Source: CAMAVH01 sp964628235 (GTDB lineage Bacteria > Pseudomonadota > Alphaproteobacteria > SMXQ01). From it: 51,505 nucleotides of DNA. Positions within the stretch are counted from its first letter, which is position 1, and every line of letters starts with the position of its first letter. The notes beneath the pieces are model-generated. The model saw only the letters and a list, made by a program, of their open reading frames with translations. It was not told the origin of the DNA and made no database searches. The DNA is taken from the NCBI GenBank assembly GCA_964628235.1, contig CAZVLU010000021.1:1-51505 (forward strand), written 5' to 3'. The translations under genes were made by a program, and so were the position numbers. This document shows, one piece after another, positions 32,493 through 40,984 of this stretch.

Positions 32493-33683
32493 CTAACGCG
32501 CCGCGAGCCAGGCGGCGAGGATGCCGCGTTCTTCGGCGGTCATCATCGTAATGTTGCCGGGCGGCATGGCGTTTGAGCGCACCGCCTGCAACTCGATGAG
32601 ATGGGCATGTTGCGCGATCTGCGCCGGGCTGTCGAGCCGCACGCCCTTGGGCGCTATCGGAATGCCGTCCCACACCGGCGCGGCGGCATGACACATGCTG
32701 CAACGGGTCAGAATGACGTCTTCGGCCTGGGCCACAGTAACATTTGCAGGCGGAACAGCAGCGCCTTCCTTAGCGTCGGGCTTCGGCCCAGCCATCGAGA
32801 GCCACAGCACGGCGGCCATGCCGAGGACCGCGAGCAGCCAGGTCCACCAGGGGCTGCCCTTGCCGGCATGTCGGCTATTGAAGAAATGGCGGATCAAGGG
32901 ACCGACCAGCAGCACGATGGCGACGATCAGCCAATTGAACTGCGTGGCGAAGAACAGCGGATAATGGTTGCTCGCCATGAGGAAGACGACCGGCAGCGTC
33001 AGGTAGTTGTTGTGCACCGAGCGCTGCTTGCCCTGATCGCCGAGCTCCGGATTCGGCACGCGACCGGCGATGAGCGCGGCGACGATCTTCTTCTGATTCG
33101 GAATTATGACGACGAAAACGTTGGCGACCATGATGGTGCCGATCAAGGCGCCGATCTGCACGAAGGCGCCGCGCCCGCCGAAGACATGGACGAAGCCGTA
33201 AGTCATCGCCACGAGGAAGGCGTAGCCGACGAGCGACAGCGCTGCCTGATGGCGGCCGAGCGGCGACCGGCAAAGCCCCTCATACATCAGCCAGGGCAGG
33301 AGCAAACCGCCGACGCTTATCGCGACTGCCTGCGCTGGCTCGATGTCGAGCACCGAGCGGTCGATCAGATAGAGTTCCGCGCCGAGGTAATAGACTATCG
33401 CCAACAGCGCCACGCCGCTCAGCCAGGTGACGTAGGCTTCCCACTTGAACCAAGTCAGCTCGGCCGGCAGTCGCGCCGGTGCGACGAGATATTTGACCAT
33501 GTTGTAGAAGCCACCGCCGTGGACCTGCCAGGCTTCGCCCTGGGTAGTGGAATCGTTGGCGCGCGGCTTCAAGCTGAGATCGAGATGGATGAAATAGAAC
33601 GAGCTGCCGATCCAGGCGATGCCGGCGACGATATGCAGCCAGCGCAAAATCGCGCTGAGGCCTTCCAACAAAACGACATCCAT
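32493..33683 (-). CDS. puuD: Membrane urate hydroxylase PuuD with C-terminal cytochrome c
   Basis: A 396-residue integral membrane urate oxidase. The N-terminal part has about eight helices (starting at residues 10-30 with LRWLHIVAGIAWIGSSF), including WQVHGGGFYNMVKY and RSVHNNYLTLPVVF. A single c-type heme motif CSMCH lies near residue 331, with a likely distal Met in NAMPPGNITMM. PuuD converts urate to 5-hydroxyisourate and passes electrons to the respiratory chain rather than making peroxide. The start is the ATG at 33683, 114 bp from the divergent hydrolase gene. The longer open frame to 34046 is antisense to that gene. Confidence 0.95.
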   Translation of the reverse strand: MDVVLLEGLSAILRWLHIVAGIAWIGSSFYFIHLDLSLKPRANDSTTQGEAWQVHGGGFYNMVKYLVAPARLPAELTWFKWEAYVTWLSGVALLAIVYYLGAELYLIDRSVLDIEPAQAVAISVGGLLLPWLMYEGLCRSPLGRHQAALSLVGYAFLVAMTYGFVHVFGGRGAFVQIGALIGTIMVANVFVVIIPNQKKIVAALIAGRVPNPELGDQGKQRSVHNNYLTLPVVFLMASNHYPLFFATQFNWLIVAIVLLVGPLIRHFFNSRHAGKGSPWWTWLLAVLGMAAVLWLSMAGPKPDAKEGAAVPPANVTVAQAEDVILTRCSMCHAAAPVWDGIPIAPKGVRLDSPAQIAQHAHLIELQAVRSNAMPPGNITMMTAEERGILAAWLAAR

Positions 33684-33797
33684 CTGAAGTCCGCGGCCTC
33701 CCGGCGCCGGGCTATCGGCGCTGCCAACCTCTGGCGCCGTCGCCGCGACTATCGCACATCTATCGACGCCTTCCAGCCCCTGTGGCAAGGTGCCGAC

Positions 33798-35033
33798 ATG
33801 TCGCCCCAGACTTTCAGCATCGGCCAAGAAATCATGGCGCGCGCCGACCATTTGGCGCGCTGGAGCGACTTTCCGGGCGGGTTGACCTGCGCCTATCTGA
33901 CCCCGGCGCACCGGGCGACGGCCAAGCAGATACGTCAATGGATGACCGAAGCCGGACTGCGCGCCTCGGTCGATGCACTCAATAATATCGTCGGGCGCTG
34001 GACCAGTGCCGATCCGAACGCCAAGACGCTGATTGTCGGCTCCCATTACGACACGGTGCGCGACGCCGGACGCTATGACGGCCGGCTCGGCATCCTATTG
34101 CCCATCGCCGTCGCGGCGCGTCTCAAAGCCGAAGGCGCGGCGCTGCCGTTCAACCTCGAGATCATCGCATTTTCGGAAGAAGAGGGCGTGCGTTTCGGCA
34201 CGACCTATCTCGGCAGCAGCGCTGTCGCCGGACGTTTCGACAGCGCCGCGCTCCAAGCCCGAGACAAGGACGGCGTCAGCCTCGCCGAAGCCTTGCGCGA
34301 CGTTGGCCTGCCAGACGACGAAATCGCCGACGCGGCGCGCAAGCCGTCCGACTTGCTCGGCTATCTGGAAATCCATATCGAGCAGGGGCCGGTCTTGCTC
34401 AATGCCGGCCTGCCGCTCGGCGTCGTCACCGCCATCGCCGGCGCCGTGCGCCGTAAGCTAACGATCACTGGCGAAGCCGGCCATGCCGGCACCGTGCCGA
34501 TGGGCTATCGCCGCGACGCCGCCGCCGCCGCCGCCGAGATCATTCTCGCCGTCGAGAAGATTTGCGGCGCCATTCCCGGCGTCGTCGGCACTGTCGGCCA
34601 GCTTGGCGTGCCGGGCGGCGCCGTCAATGTCATCCCCGGACGCTGCGAACTGAGCCTCGACGTACGCGGCGGCGACGATGCACTGCGCGACGAAGCGGTC
34701 GCCGACATCGAGCGCGAGATCGCCGGCATTGTCGCGCGCCGCAAGGTCGAGATCGCCAGCGTCGATATTCTTCGCGCACCCGCCGTCATCTGCGCGCCCG
34801 CCATGCTTAGGCGCATCGCCGACGCCATCGTGAAGGCTGGCGTTCCAGTCCATAGTTTGCCGAGCGGGGCAGGGCATGACGCCGTCATGTTCGGCGGTGT
34901 CACGGACGTCGGCATGCTGTTCGTGCGCTGCGGCAACGGCGGCATCAGCCACAATCCGCGCGAGACCATGACGGCGGAGGACGCCGAATTGGCGGCGCAA
35001 GTGTTCCGCGACATTTTGTTGAGTTACCGATGA
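33798..35033 (+). CDS. M20 Zn-dependent hydrolase, allantoate amidohydrolase-like
   Basis: A 411-residue amidohydrolase of the allantoate amidohydrolase / N-carbamoyl-amino-acid hydrolase group. Metal ligands are visible in GSHYDTVRDAGRYDG (H83, D94), the catalytic and metal-binding Glu pair in FSEEEGVRFG (E128/E129), and EIHIEQGPVL. The dimerisation domain GEAGHAGTVPM follows. Placed divergently from puuD-puuE-uraD/uraH it most likely hydrolyses allantoate, completing urate breakdown to ammonia and ureidoglycine. The ATG at 33798 has AAGG seven bases upstream; the longer open frame to 32601 is antisense to puuD. Confidence 0.9.
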   Translation: MSPQTFSIGQEIMARADHLARWSDFPGGLTCAYLTPAHRATAKQIRQWMTEAGLRASVDALNNIVGRWTSADPNAKTLIVGSHYDTVRDAGRYDGRLGILLPIAVAARLKAEGAALPFNLEIIAFSEEEGVRFGTTYLGSSAVAGRFDSAALQARDKDGVSLAEALRDVGLPDDEIADAARKPSDLLGYLEIHIEQGPVLLNAGLPLGVVTAIAGAVRRKLTITGEAGHAGTVPMGYRRDAAAAAAEIILAVEKICGAIPGVVGTVGQLGVPGGAVNVIPGRCELSLDVRGGDDALRDEAVADIEREIAGIVARRKVEIASVDILRAPAVICAPAMLRRIADAIVKAGVPVHSLPSGAGHDAVMFGGVTDVGMLFVRCGNGGISHNPRETMTAEDAELAAQVFRDILLSYR

Positions 35034-36265
35034 GCCTTCTCCAAACCATTCACGCCACCGTCGAACGCGATTTTCCGCGCTTGATCGAACTGCTTGCCGC
35101 GCTTGTCAAAGCGCCGAGCGACAATCCGCCGGGCGATTGCGCACCCCACGCGGCCCTGGCCAAAAGGGAATTGGAAAAGCTTGGCTTCACGGTCGAGTCC
35201 CATCCGGTACCCGCCGAGGCGGCGCAAGCGGTCGGCATGGTCAGCGCGACCAATCTCATCGTGCGGCGCAAATTTACCGACGGCGGCCCGACCATCGCGC
35301 TCAACGCCCATGGCGACGTCGTGCCCCCCGGCCTCGGCTGGACGCACGATCCATATGGCGCAGCGGTCGAGCAGGGGATCATGTACGGACGCGGCGTCGC
35401 CGTGTCGAAATCCGATTTCGCCACCTATGCCGGCGCGCTGCTGGCGCTCGATGCCGTCGCCGCCAGCGGCGAAACGCTCGCCGGTAACGTTGAATTGCAT
35501 TTCACCTACGACGAGGAAACTGGCGGTACCATCGGCCCGCAATGGATTCTGGAGCTGGGGCTATCGAAGCCCGACTACGCGATCTGCGCCGGCTTCTCCT
35601 ATGGCGTCGTCACGGCGCATAACGGCTGCCTGCATCTCGAAGTCGTCGTCACCGGTAAGCAGGCCCATGCCGCCATGCCGGAGACCGGAATCGACGCGCT
35701 TGAAACCGCGACCGCGATTCTCGTCGCGCTCTACAACAAGCGCCGCCAACTCGGCAACACCCGCTCGGGCGTCGCCGGCATCGTCTCGCCGACGCTCAAC
35801 GTCGGGCTGATCTCCGGCGGTATCAACACCAACGTGGTGCCCGACCGCGTCACCTTCCGCCTCGACCGGCGCATCGTGCCGGAGGAAAACGCTTCCGCCG
35901 CCGAGGATGAACTGCGGGCGCTGATCGTGGCTGCCGCACGGCCCTTCGCCGCCCAGGTCGACGTACGGCGCATCCTGTTGGCGACGCCGCTCGCGCCGCT
36001 GCCGGGGGGCGAAAAGCTATCTGCCGCGCTACGCCGCCAGGCCGCGCGCATTTTTGGAACCGAAATTCCGGAACAGGGTGTGCCGATCTACACCGACGCG
36101 CGCCACTATGCCGCGCGCGGCATTCCGACTGTGCTCTATGGTGCAGGACCGCGCACCCTGGTCGAAGCCAATGGCCACAATGCCGAAGAGAATCTGCGCC
36201 TCGACGATCTACGCGCCGCGACAGAGATCCTCGCTGCGGCTCTCGCGGATATGCTGCGCCCCTAG
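35030..36265 (+). CDS. M20 family peptidase/deacylase with altered metal motif
   Basis: A 411-residue ArgE/DapE-like hydrolase. It has NAHGDVVPPG (H94, D96), YDEETGG with E162/E163, and the dimerisation domain. Where family members read GRGxxDxKG, with the Asp bridging two zinc ions, this protein has GRGVAVSKSD: the bridging Asp position is V125 and an Asp occurs at 129. It overlaps the allantoate hydrolase gene by 4 bp (ATGA), so it belongs to the same operon and may act on ureido or N-acyl products. No export signal. Confidence 0.87.
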   Translation: MSLLQTIHATVERDFPRLIELLAALVKAPSDNPPGDCAPHAALAKRELEKLGFTVESHPVPAEAAQAVGMVSATNLIVRRKFTDGGPTIALNAHGDVVPPGLGWTHDPYGAAVEQGIMYGRGVAVSKSDFATYAGALLALDAVAASGETLAGNVELHFTYDEETGGTIGPQWILELGLSKPDYAICAGFSYGVVTAHNGCLHLEVVVTGKQAHAAMPETGIDALETATAILVALYNKRRQLGNTRSGVAGIVSPTLNVGLISGGINTNVVPDRVTFRLDRRIVPEENASAAEDELRALIVAAARPFAAQVDVRRILLATPLAPLPGGEKLSAALRRQAARIFGTEIPEQGVPIYTDARHYAARGIPTVLYGAGPRTLVEANGHNAEENLRLDDLRAATEILAAALADMLRP

Positions 36266-36369
36266 CGCGCTTTCCTGCAACAATCCGTCATGCCGCAGGG
36301 GCTGGTCGCACCCGCCGTTTGGGCTATGATGCGGCCAAAGCGACAATAAAGCTCTCAGGAGGCATGACG

Positions 36370-37602
36370 ATGGCGACCCAAGTCACGGGCAAGAAATTCG
36401 ATGTCGGCGGCGTACTGCTCGATCGGCCGTTCAAAATTCGCCGGCTCGGCCATTTCGGCATCAACGTCATCGACATGGAGAAGGGCAAGCGCTTTTACAA
36501 AGACTTGCTCGGCTTTCGCATCGTCGACGTCCGCGATCCGCTCGGCGGCAAGCCGGTGCCCGACGAGATGAAGGGCTTCGGCGACCACAATGGCTACTTC
36601 TTCCGCTACCAGTCCGATCACCACGCCTTCGTGCTCTACAATCACCGCGTGCGCGGCGCGATGGACCGTTTGGGACGCTGGCGCAGCGACGTAAACGTCA
36701 ACCAGATCACCTGGCAAGTGCAGAGCTTGCAAGAGGTCGTCGGGGCAGACAAGTGGCTGACCGAAACCGGCAACAACATGGTGCGCCGCGGCCGCGATAT
36801 GCCGGGCTCGAACTGGCACACTTATCTGATGGACCCAGACTGGTTCCAGAACGAGCTCTTCTACGGCATCGAGCAGATCGGCTGGGACGGCTATTCCAAG
36901 CCCAATTCGATGCACAAGGGCGGCTATCACGAATTCCCCGAGTTGCCGCACAAATCGGAATATGCCGAGATCAACGAGGCTATCGCCCGGGGCATGGACC
37001 CGCGCGAGGGGTACCGCCATACCGAGGCGCTGCCGGAAAAGTACGACGTGCAGGGAATCCTGTTGGCGCGTCCCTTCAAGATCGTCCGCATCGGCCCGGT
37101 CCGCCTGTTCGTCAACGATCTCGAAGCATCGCTAAAATTCTATCGCGACATGCTCGGGTTCACGGTGACAGAAGAGATCACCTACAAGGGCCATCGCTGC
37201 GTCTTCCTGCGCAACAACACCGAACATCATTCGATGGCGCTTTATCCCATCGAACTGCGCAAGGTCATCGGCCTGTCGGAGAACAGCAAGCTGATGAGCT
37301 TCGGCGTGCAGGTCGCCAACTACAAGCAGCTGCGCGACGCCAAAGCTTTTCTAGAGGAAAACGGCGTCGAATGCCGCGAACTGCCCAACGAGCTTTATCC
37401 GGGCATCGATTACAGCTTCTTCGCGATCGACGGCGATGGCCAAGCCATCCAGTTCTATTATTCGATGGAGCAAATTGGTTGGGACGGCAAACCGCGCCCC
37501 GCTGCACAACGCCGCCCGGTGAAGCCCGGCGTTTGGCCGGAGACGATCGAAGGCCTCAGCGACAGCTATGCCGGTGAGACGTTGCTCGGACCCTGGAATT
37601 GA
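36370..37602 (+). CDS. Two-domain VOC protein, extradiol dioxygenase-like
   Basis: A 410-residue protein of two VOC modules (about 23-172 and 235-372). The modules align by eye: DHHAFVLY with EHHSMALY, and IEQIGWDG with MEQIGWDG. The first keeps a possible iron triad of H28, H85 and E162; the second reads P243, H287 and Q361 at the same places. The family includes type I extradiol dioxygenases that open catecholic rings. The ATG at 36370 is chosen because AGGAGG ends seven bases before it; the ATG at 36364 is too close. It stands alone between the urate operon and the YeeE genes. Confidence 0.85.
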   Translation: MATQVTGKKFDVGGVLLDRPFKIRRLGHFGINVIDMEKGKRFYKDLLGFRIVDVRDPLGGKPVPDEMKGFGDHNGYFFRYQSDHHAFVLYNHRVRGAMDRLGRWRSDVNVNQITWQVQSLQEVVGADKWLTETGNNMVRRGRDMPGSNWHTYLMDPDWFQNELFYGIEQIGWDGYSKPNSMHKGGYHEFPELPHKSEYAEINEAIARGMDPREGYRHTEALPEKYDVQGILLARPFKIVRIGPVRLFVNDLEASLKFYRDMLGFTVTEEITYKGHRCVFLRNNTEHHSMALYPIELRKVIGLSENSKLMSFGVQVANYKQLRDAKAFLEENGVECRELPNELYPGIDYSFFAIDGDGQAIQFYYSMEQIGWDGKPRPAAQRRPVKPGVWPETIEGLSDSYAGETLLGPWN

Positions 37603-37626
37603 TGGCGCTGAATTGAAGGTGGGAAA

Positions 37627-38049
37627 GTGACCGCCAACTTCACGCCCATCTCATCGCTCGTCGGCGGGGCTCTCATCGGCCTCGCCGCAGCGCTGCTCCT
37701 GCTGCTCAACGGCCGCGTCGCGGGAGTCAGCGGCATCCTCGGCGGGCTTTTGCGATGCGGCGTCGGCGAACGACTTGAGCGCGTTGCCTTCCTCGTCGGC
37801 TTGGTCGCAGGGCCGGTTCTTTTCACGCTCGTCGCGCATCGTCCCGCCATCTTGGTCGAAGCTTCACCGTGGACGCTCATTATTGCCGGGCTCTTGGTCG
37901 GCTATGGCACGCGGCTCGGCAGCGGCTGCACCAGCGGCCATGGCATCTGCGGCGTGGCGCGGCTATCGCTGCGCTCGCTCATCGCCACAGCGCTGTTCAT
38001 CGCCGCCGGCATGGCCACGGTTTACCTCATGCGCCATTGGACGGCCTGA
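37627..38049 (+). CDS. YeeE/YedE family transporter, N-terminal half
   Basis: A 140-residue membrane protein with four hydrophobic segments and the family signature GYGTRLGSGCTSGHGICGVARLS, split over about residues 98-120; the Cys residues take part in thiosulfate or sulfur-compound transfer in YeeE. It starts at a GTG (37627) next to a purine-rich stretch. The second half is encoded as a separate gene 2 bp downstream, the PmpA/PmpB-like arrangement. Confidence 0.9.
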   Translation: MTANFTPISSLVGGALIGLAAALLLLLNGRVAGVSGILGGLLRCGVGERLERVAFLVGLVAGPVLFTLVAHRPAILVEASPWTLIIAGLLVGYGTRLGSGCTSGHGICGVARLSLRSLIATALFIAAGMATVYLMRHWTA

Positions 38050-38051
38050 TC

Positions 38052-38477
38052 ATGCGCGCCGCCGCAGCTCTCATCGCCGGCCTGCTGTTCGGCATCGGCC
38101 TCGCACTGTCGCAGATGATCGATCCGGCTAAGGTGCTCGCCTTTCTCGATATCGCCGGCGCCTGGGATCCCAGCCTGGCCTTGGTGATGCTCGGTGCCTT
38201 GATCGTCGCCGCGCCGGCCTATGCGCTCGCGCGCAAAGCCCGGGGGCCGCTCTATGGCGAAAGCTTCAGCCTGCCGACGCGGCGCGACATCGACAGGTCG
38301 CTCGTGCTTGGCGCGTTGCTATTTGGTGCCGGCTGGGGCCTTGCCGGCTACTGCCCGGGTCCCGCCATCGCCAGTCTATCTTTCGGCCTATGGCAACCGC
38401 TGCTGTTCGTCCTCGCGATGATTATCGGCATGGCGCTGCATCGCGCGACCGCGCCTGCCTTAATCGACAGGACCTAG
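38052..38477 (+). CDS. YeeE/YedE family transporter, C-terminal half (DUF6691)
   Basis: A 141-residue membrane protein with about four hydrophobic segments and the matching half-signature GAGWGLAGYCPGPAIASLSFG. Together with the preceding gene it would form one transporter of reduced sulfur compounds. The ATG at 38052 follows the first half's stop by 2 bp. It overlaps the convergent glycoside hydrolase gene by 4 bp. Confidence 0.9.
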   Translation: MRAAAALIAGLLFGIGLALSQMIDPAKVLAFLDIAGAWDPSLALVMLGALIVAAPAYALARKARGPLYGESFSLPTRRDIDRSLVLGALLFGAGWGLAGYCPGPAIASLSFGLWQPLLFVLAMIIGMALHRATAPALIDRT

Positions 38478-39733
38478 CGAATCAGAAAGGGCAGATTGCC
38501 GGTGGCGGCAGCGCCCTTGCCATCGCGCAAAATTATGAACAGGCGATAGGCGCCCGGCGTAAGGCCGGCGATCTCGACCGTCCAATCGCCCTGGCCGCCC
38601 TTGCGGCTGCGAATGGCATTGGGAAATGTCGGCGGCACCGATTCGGCATCGCCGGCCTTGCCGAGGTCGCGACTTTCCGCCATGACCTGCCAATCGACGC
38701 GCAAGGCATCGCGGTCCGGATCAAGCCCGCTGACGCGCGCGGTAAAGGGCCGACCGACCGCAAAGGTATCTTCGCCAGAATCGAAGGCGAGGGTGACGAT
38801 GCGGGGCGCGCGGTTCAGCGGCTTGTTCGCGCCTTTACCGCCCCAGAATTCGGCCATTACATCGGCCGCCTCGATCAATTCGCCGCTCGGCAGGAACAGG
38901 CTATGCCAAGTCGGCGTCACCTCCTGCTTCTGGCCCCAATAGAACAGGATTTGCCCTGCCGTCTTCGGCGTCAGCCCATGCAGATACTGGCGCAGACGCG
39001 CCGCCTTCGCCGTGCTCGTCAGCTCGACCGCCGCGCCCCAAGGCTTCACCCCGGCTTGCCATTGCCCTTCGGCGCCGAGTTCAGTGACAATTACGGGGCC
39101 GCGCCAGCCTTGGGCGCGCACGCGCTCAGGCAGATCGAGCAAGGCGCCGCCATAGGAATTGACGCCGAGAATGTCGATATCCGGCGCGGCTTTCATGATT
39201 TTAGCGATCTTGCCGTTGCCGGCTTCGGCGATCACCGCCATGCGGGGATGGTTCGGATCGAGAGACTTGACCAGTCGCGCCGCTTCGCCGATCGCGGGCC
39301 AGACCCGGCTATCATCCTGCAATTCCGACTCGACCTCGTTGCCAAGGCCCCAGGCGAGCAAAGCGGGGCTGTCTTTATATTTGCGCACGACGTCGCGCAA
39401 CACGGCGAGTTGCCGCTCGGCGACCGCACGGTCGGCATAATCGAAGCCGCGTCGCGGATGCTCGAGCCAAAAGCCGAAGATGACCTTGAGCCCGAGCTTC
39501 TCGGCTTCCGCCAGCACGGCGGGGCCTTCTTCACCGTAGGTACGGACGACATTGGCGCCGAGCGCCTTGAGTTCGGCAAGACGCGTCTGGCCAGATGCGC
39601 CGCGCGCCTGAAAGACCTTGCCATCGACGATAATATTTTCGCCGCGCACCGTTACGTCGGCACGCGCGGAGTTCACGAACACCGCCGCCAACAGCGCGAA
39701 ACCGATAGCGATCGCTGTCTTTACGCGCCCCAT
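38474..39733 (-). CDS. Secreted glycoside hydrolase with TIM barrel (clan A-like)
   Basis: A 419-residue exported protein: signal peptide 1-26 ending SARADV, then a TIM-barrel domain (about 30-300) and a C-terminal beta domain. The acid/base Glu is seen in WGLGNEVESE (E133) and the nucleophile in VIVTELGAEG (E218), as in clan GH-A enzymes; residues NVVRTYGEEG are also typical. It resembles GH2-like or glucanosyltransferase barrels, and a beta-glucan substrate is possible. Its ATG lies 1 bp after the LysR stop, so the two are probably co-transcribed. Confidence 0.83.
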   Translation of the reverse strand: MGRVKTAIAIGFALLAAVFVNSARADVTVRGENIIVDGKVFQARGASGQTRLAELKALGANVVRTYGEEGPAVLAEAEKLGLKVIFGFWLEHPRRGFDYADRAVAERQLAVLRDVVRKYKDSPALLAWGLGNEVESELQDDSRVWPAIGEAARLVKSLDPNHPRMAVIAEAGNGKIAKIMKAAPDIDILGVNSYGGALLDLPERVRAQGWRGPVIVTELGAEGQWQAGVKPWGAAVELTSTAKAARLRQYLHGLTPKTAGQILFYWGQKQEVTPTWHSLFLPSGELIEAADVMAEFWGGKGANKPLNRAPRIVTLAFDSGEDTFAVGRPFTARVSGLDPDRDALRVDWQVMAESRDLGKAGDAESVPPTFPNAIRSRKGGQGDWTVEIAGLTPGAYRLFIILRDGKGAAATGNLPFLIR

Positions 39734-39734
39734 G

Positions 39735-40649
39735 TCAAGCAGGGGTCAGCGTACCGATGTCGGTCAGCATCTGCGTCAAATGCTCAACGCATTGCTCGAC
39801 ACGGGGCGGCATCGTCTCGTTGCGTCGGATCAGCAGCAGAGCCACGCGTCTGCGGGGCCGCAAGGGCAGCGCCACCAACTCACCGGCGGCGATTTCGCGC
39901 TCGGCGGCGATGCGCGGCGCGACGGCAATGCCGACGCCTGACTTGACCATCAGTTTAAGCGACTCGAGGTTGTCGCAGTCGGCCACGATATTGGGCGACA
40001 AGCCTTGTGCGGCGAACATCGCCATCACCAGGCGGCCGTAACCGACGCGCGTTTCGTTGGCGATGAAGGGGTGTTCGCTGATAGCGGCGAGGTCGACTGG
40101 GCCTGCTTGCGCGGCGATCGCATGGGTCGGGGCAGCGAGCAGAACCAAGTCGGTTTCCGACAAGCGGGTGACCTTCAACTCGTGCGGCAAGCTCTTGGGA
40201 TCGCCTTCGAGGAACAATCCGACATCTAGGCGTTGCAATTCGACGAAGCGGTGAATACGGCGCGTCGTCGTCGTCACCAGATCGAGCCGAATGCTGGCGC
40301 TGAACGCCTGCAACACCTCTGCGATTTGCGGCACCATAATTGGAGCGATGCCGGAGCAGATGCCGAGGCGGATGGTCGAGCCGGGGTTGCCACGCAATTC
40401 GCGCGCCAGATCCTTAAGAGCCGACATGCCCATGACGATATCGTCGGCGTTTTGCAGAAAGGTGCGACCGTTAATGCTGGCCTCGACGCCGCGACTCGAA
40501 CGATCGAACAAGCTAAAACCCAATTCGTCCTCGAGCAGGCGCACCTGTTCGCTTAAGGACGGTTGCGACACCCCGAGCTTTTCGGCGGCACGGCTGAAAC
40601 TACGTTCGCGCCAAACGGCGATAGCGTATCGGAGTTGCCGATCATTCAT
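39735..40649 (-). CDS. LysR-family transcriptional regulator
   Basis: A 304-residue LysR regulator. The winged helix-turn-helix lies at residues 1-60: LRYAIAVWRERSFSRAA, LGVSQPSLSEQVRLLE and LGFSLFDRSSRGV, and is followed by the linker helix and the periplasmic-binding-like effector domain (about 90-300). The ATG at 40649 is used; a TTG three codons upstream is possible. It diverges from the LigA/LigB/ABC operon and a perfect LysR-type palindrome lies 50 bp upstream of its start, so it probably represses itself and activates that operon when an aromatic effector is bound. Confidence 0.93.
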   Translation of the reverse strand: MNDRQLRYAIAVWRERSFSRAAEKLGVSQPSLSEQVRLLEDELGFSLFDRSSRGVEASINGRTFLQNADDIVMGMSALKDLARELRGNPGSTIRLGICSGIAPIMVPQIAEVLQAFSASIRLDLVTTTTRRIHRFVELQRLDVGLFLEGDPKSLPHELKVTRLSETDLVLLAAPTHAIAAQAGPVDLAAISEHPFIANETRVGYGRLVMAMFAAQGLSPNIVADCDNLESLKLMVKSGVGIAVAPRIAAEREIAAGELVALPLRPRRRVALLLIRRNETMPPRVEQCVEHLTQMLTDIGTLTPA

Positions 40650-40699
40650 AGGGCGCAAATCCTCGCGTAATGGTCATGCCGAACATAACCGACAGGAAG

Positions 40700-40716
40700 T
40701 ATAGGTGTCACCTATA
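40700..40716. promoter_or_regulatory. LysR-type operator palindrome
   Basis: A perfect inverted repeat TATAGGTG-T-CACCTATA. It holds the LysR T-N11-A core (T40702, A40714) and resembles the ATAC-N7-GTAT type of recognition site. It lies between the divergent lysR and ring-cleavage operon, 51 bp from the lysR ATG. Confidence 0.75.
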
Positions 40717-40815
40717 GAGCAATCCTGAAATACTCTTAGCCTTCCCCCGGCACCCCAATTAGCGTTTAGCTGTCATTACGAAAGAGCTAGTTTAGTTGCT
40801 CGCAGCTTACTCAAA

Positions 40816-40844
40816 TTGTTTTCGTCTCACGTTAATGATTAAAT
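40816..40844 (+). promoter_or_regulatory. Candidate promoter of the ring-cleavage/ABC operon
   Basis: TTGTTT and TTAAAT separated by 17 bases, in the most AT-rich part of the intergenic region. The -35 match is poor (3 of 6), as expected for an activator-dependent promoter. The LysR palindrome lies about 100 bp upstream. Confidence 0.35.
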
Positions 40845-40984
40845 TGTGAGCAGCTAGTGGATTGATCGACAACGGCATATTCCAGCCCGCGCCGACGCCG
40901 CTAACCTACAGCAAAGCTATTCGTCGCCACGGTTGCTGGGCCTTACGCTGCCCGTGCCGCGCTTGAAGGGGGAAGTCTGTTTCG

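Larger units (their letters stand above)
40650..40984 (+). other. Divergent control region between lysR and the ring-cleavage operon
   Basis: These 335 bases hold no gene. They hold the LysR palindrome at 40700-40716, a candidate plus-strand promoter at 40816-40844 (TTGTTT, 17 bp, TTAAAT), and a second dyad TTAATGATTAA (40832-40842) flanked by CTCAC and GTGAG (40826-40830, 40846-40850), which may be another protein-binding site. About 140 bases of likely 5' untranslated leader remain before the first ATG of the operon. Confidence 0.6.

Noticed and set aside
32601..33797. N-terminal extension of about 400 codons upstream of the allantoate hydrolase
   Set aside because: It lies antisense to puuD and shows no domain; the ATG at 33798 has a ribosome site and begins the family alignment.
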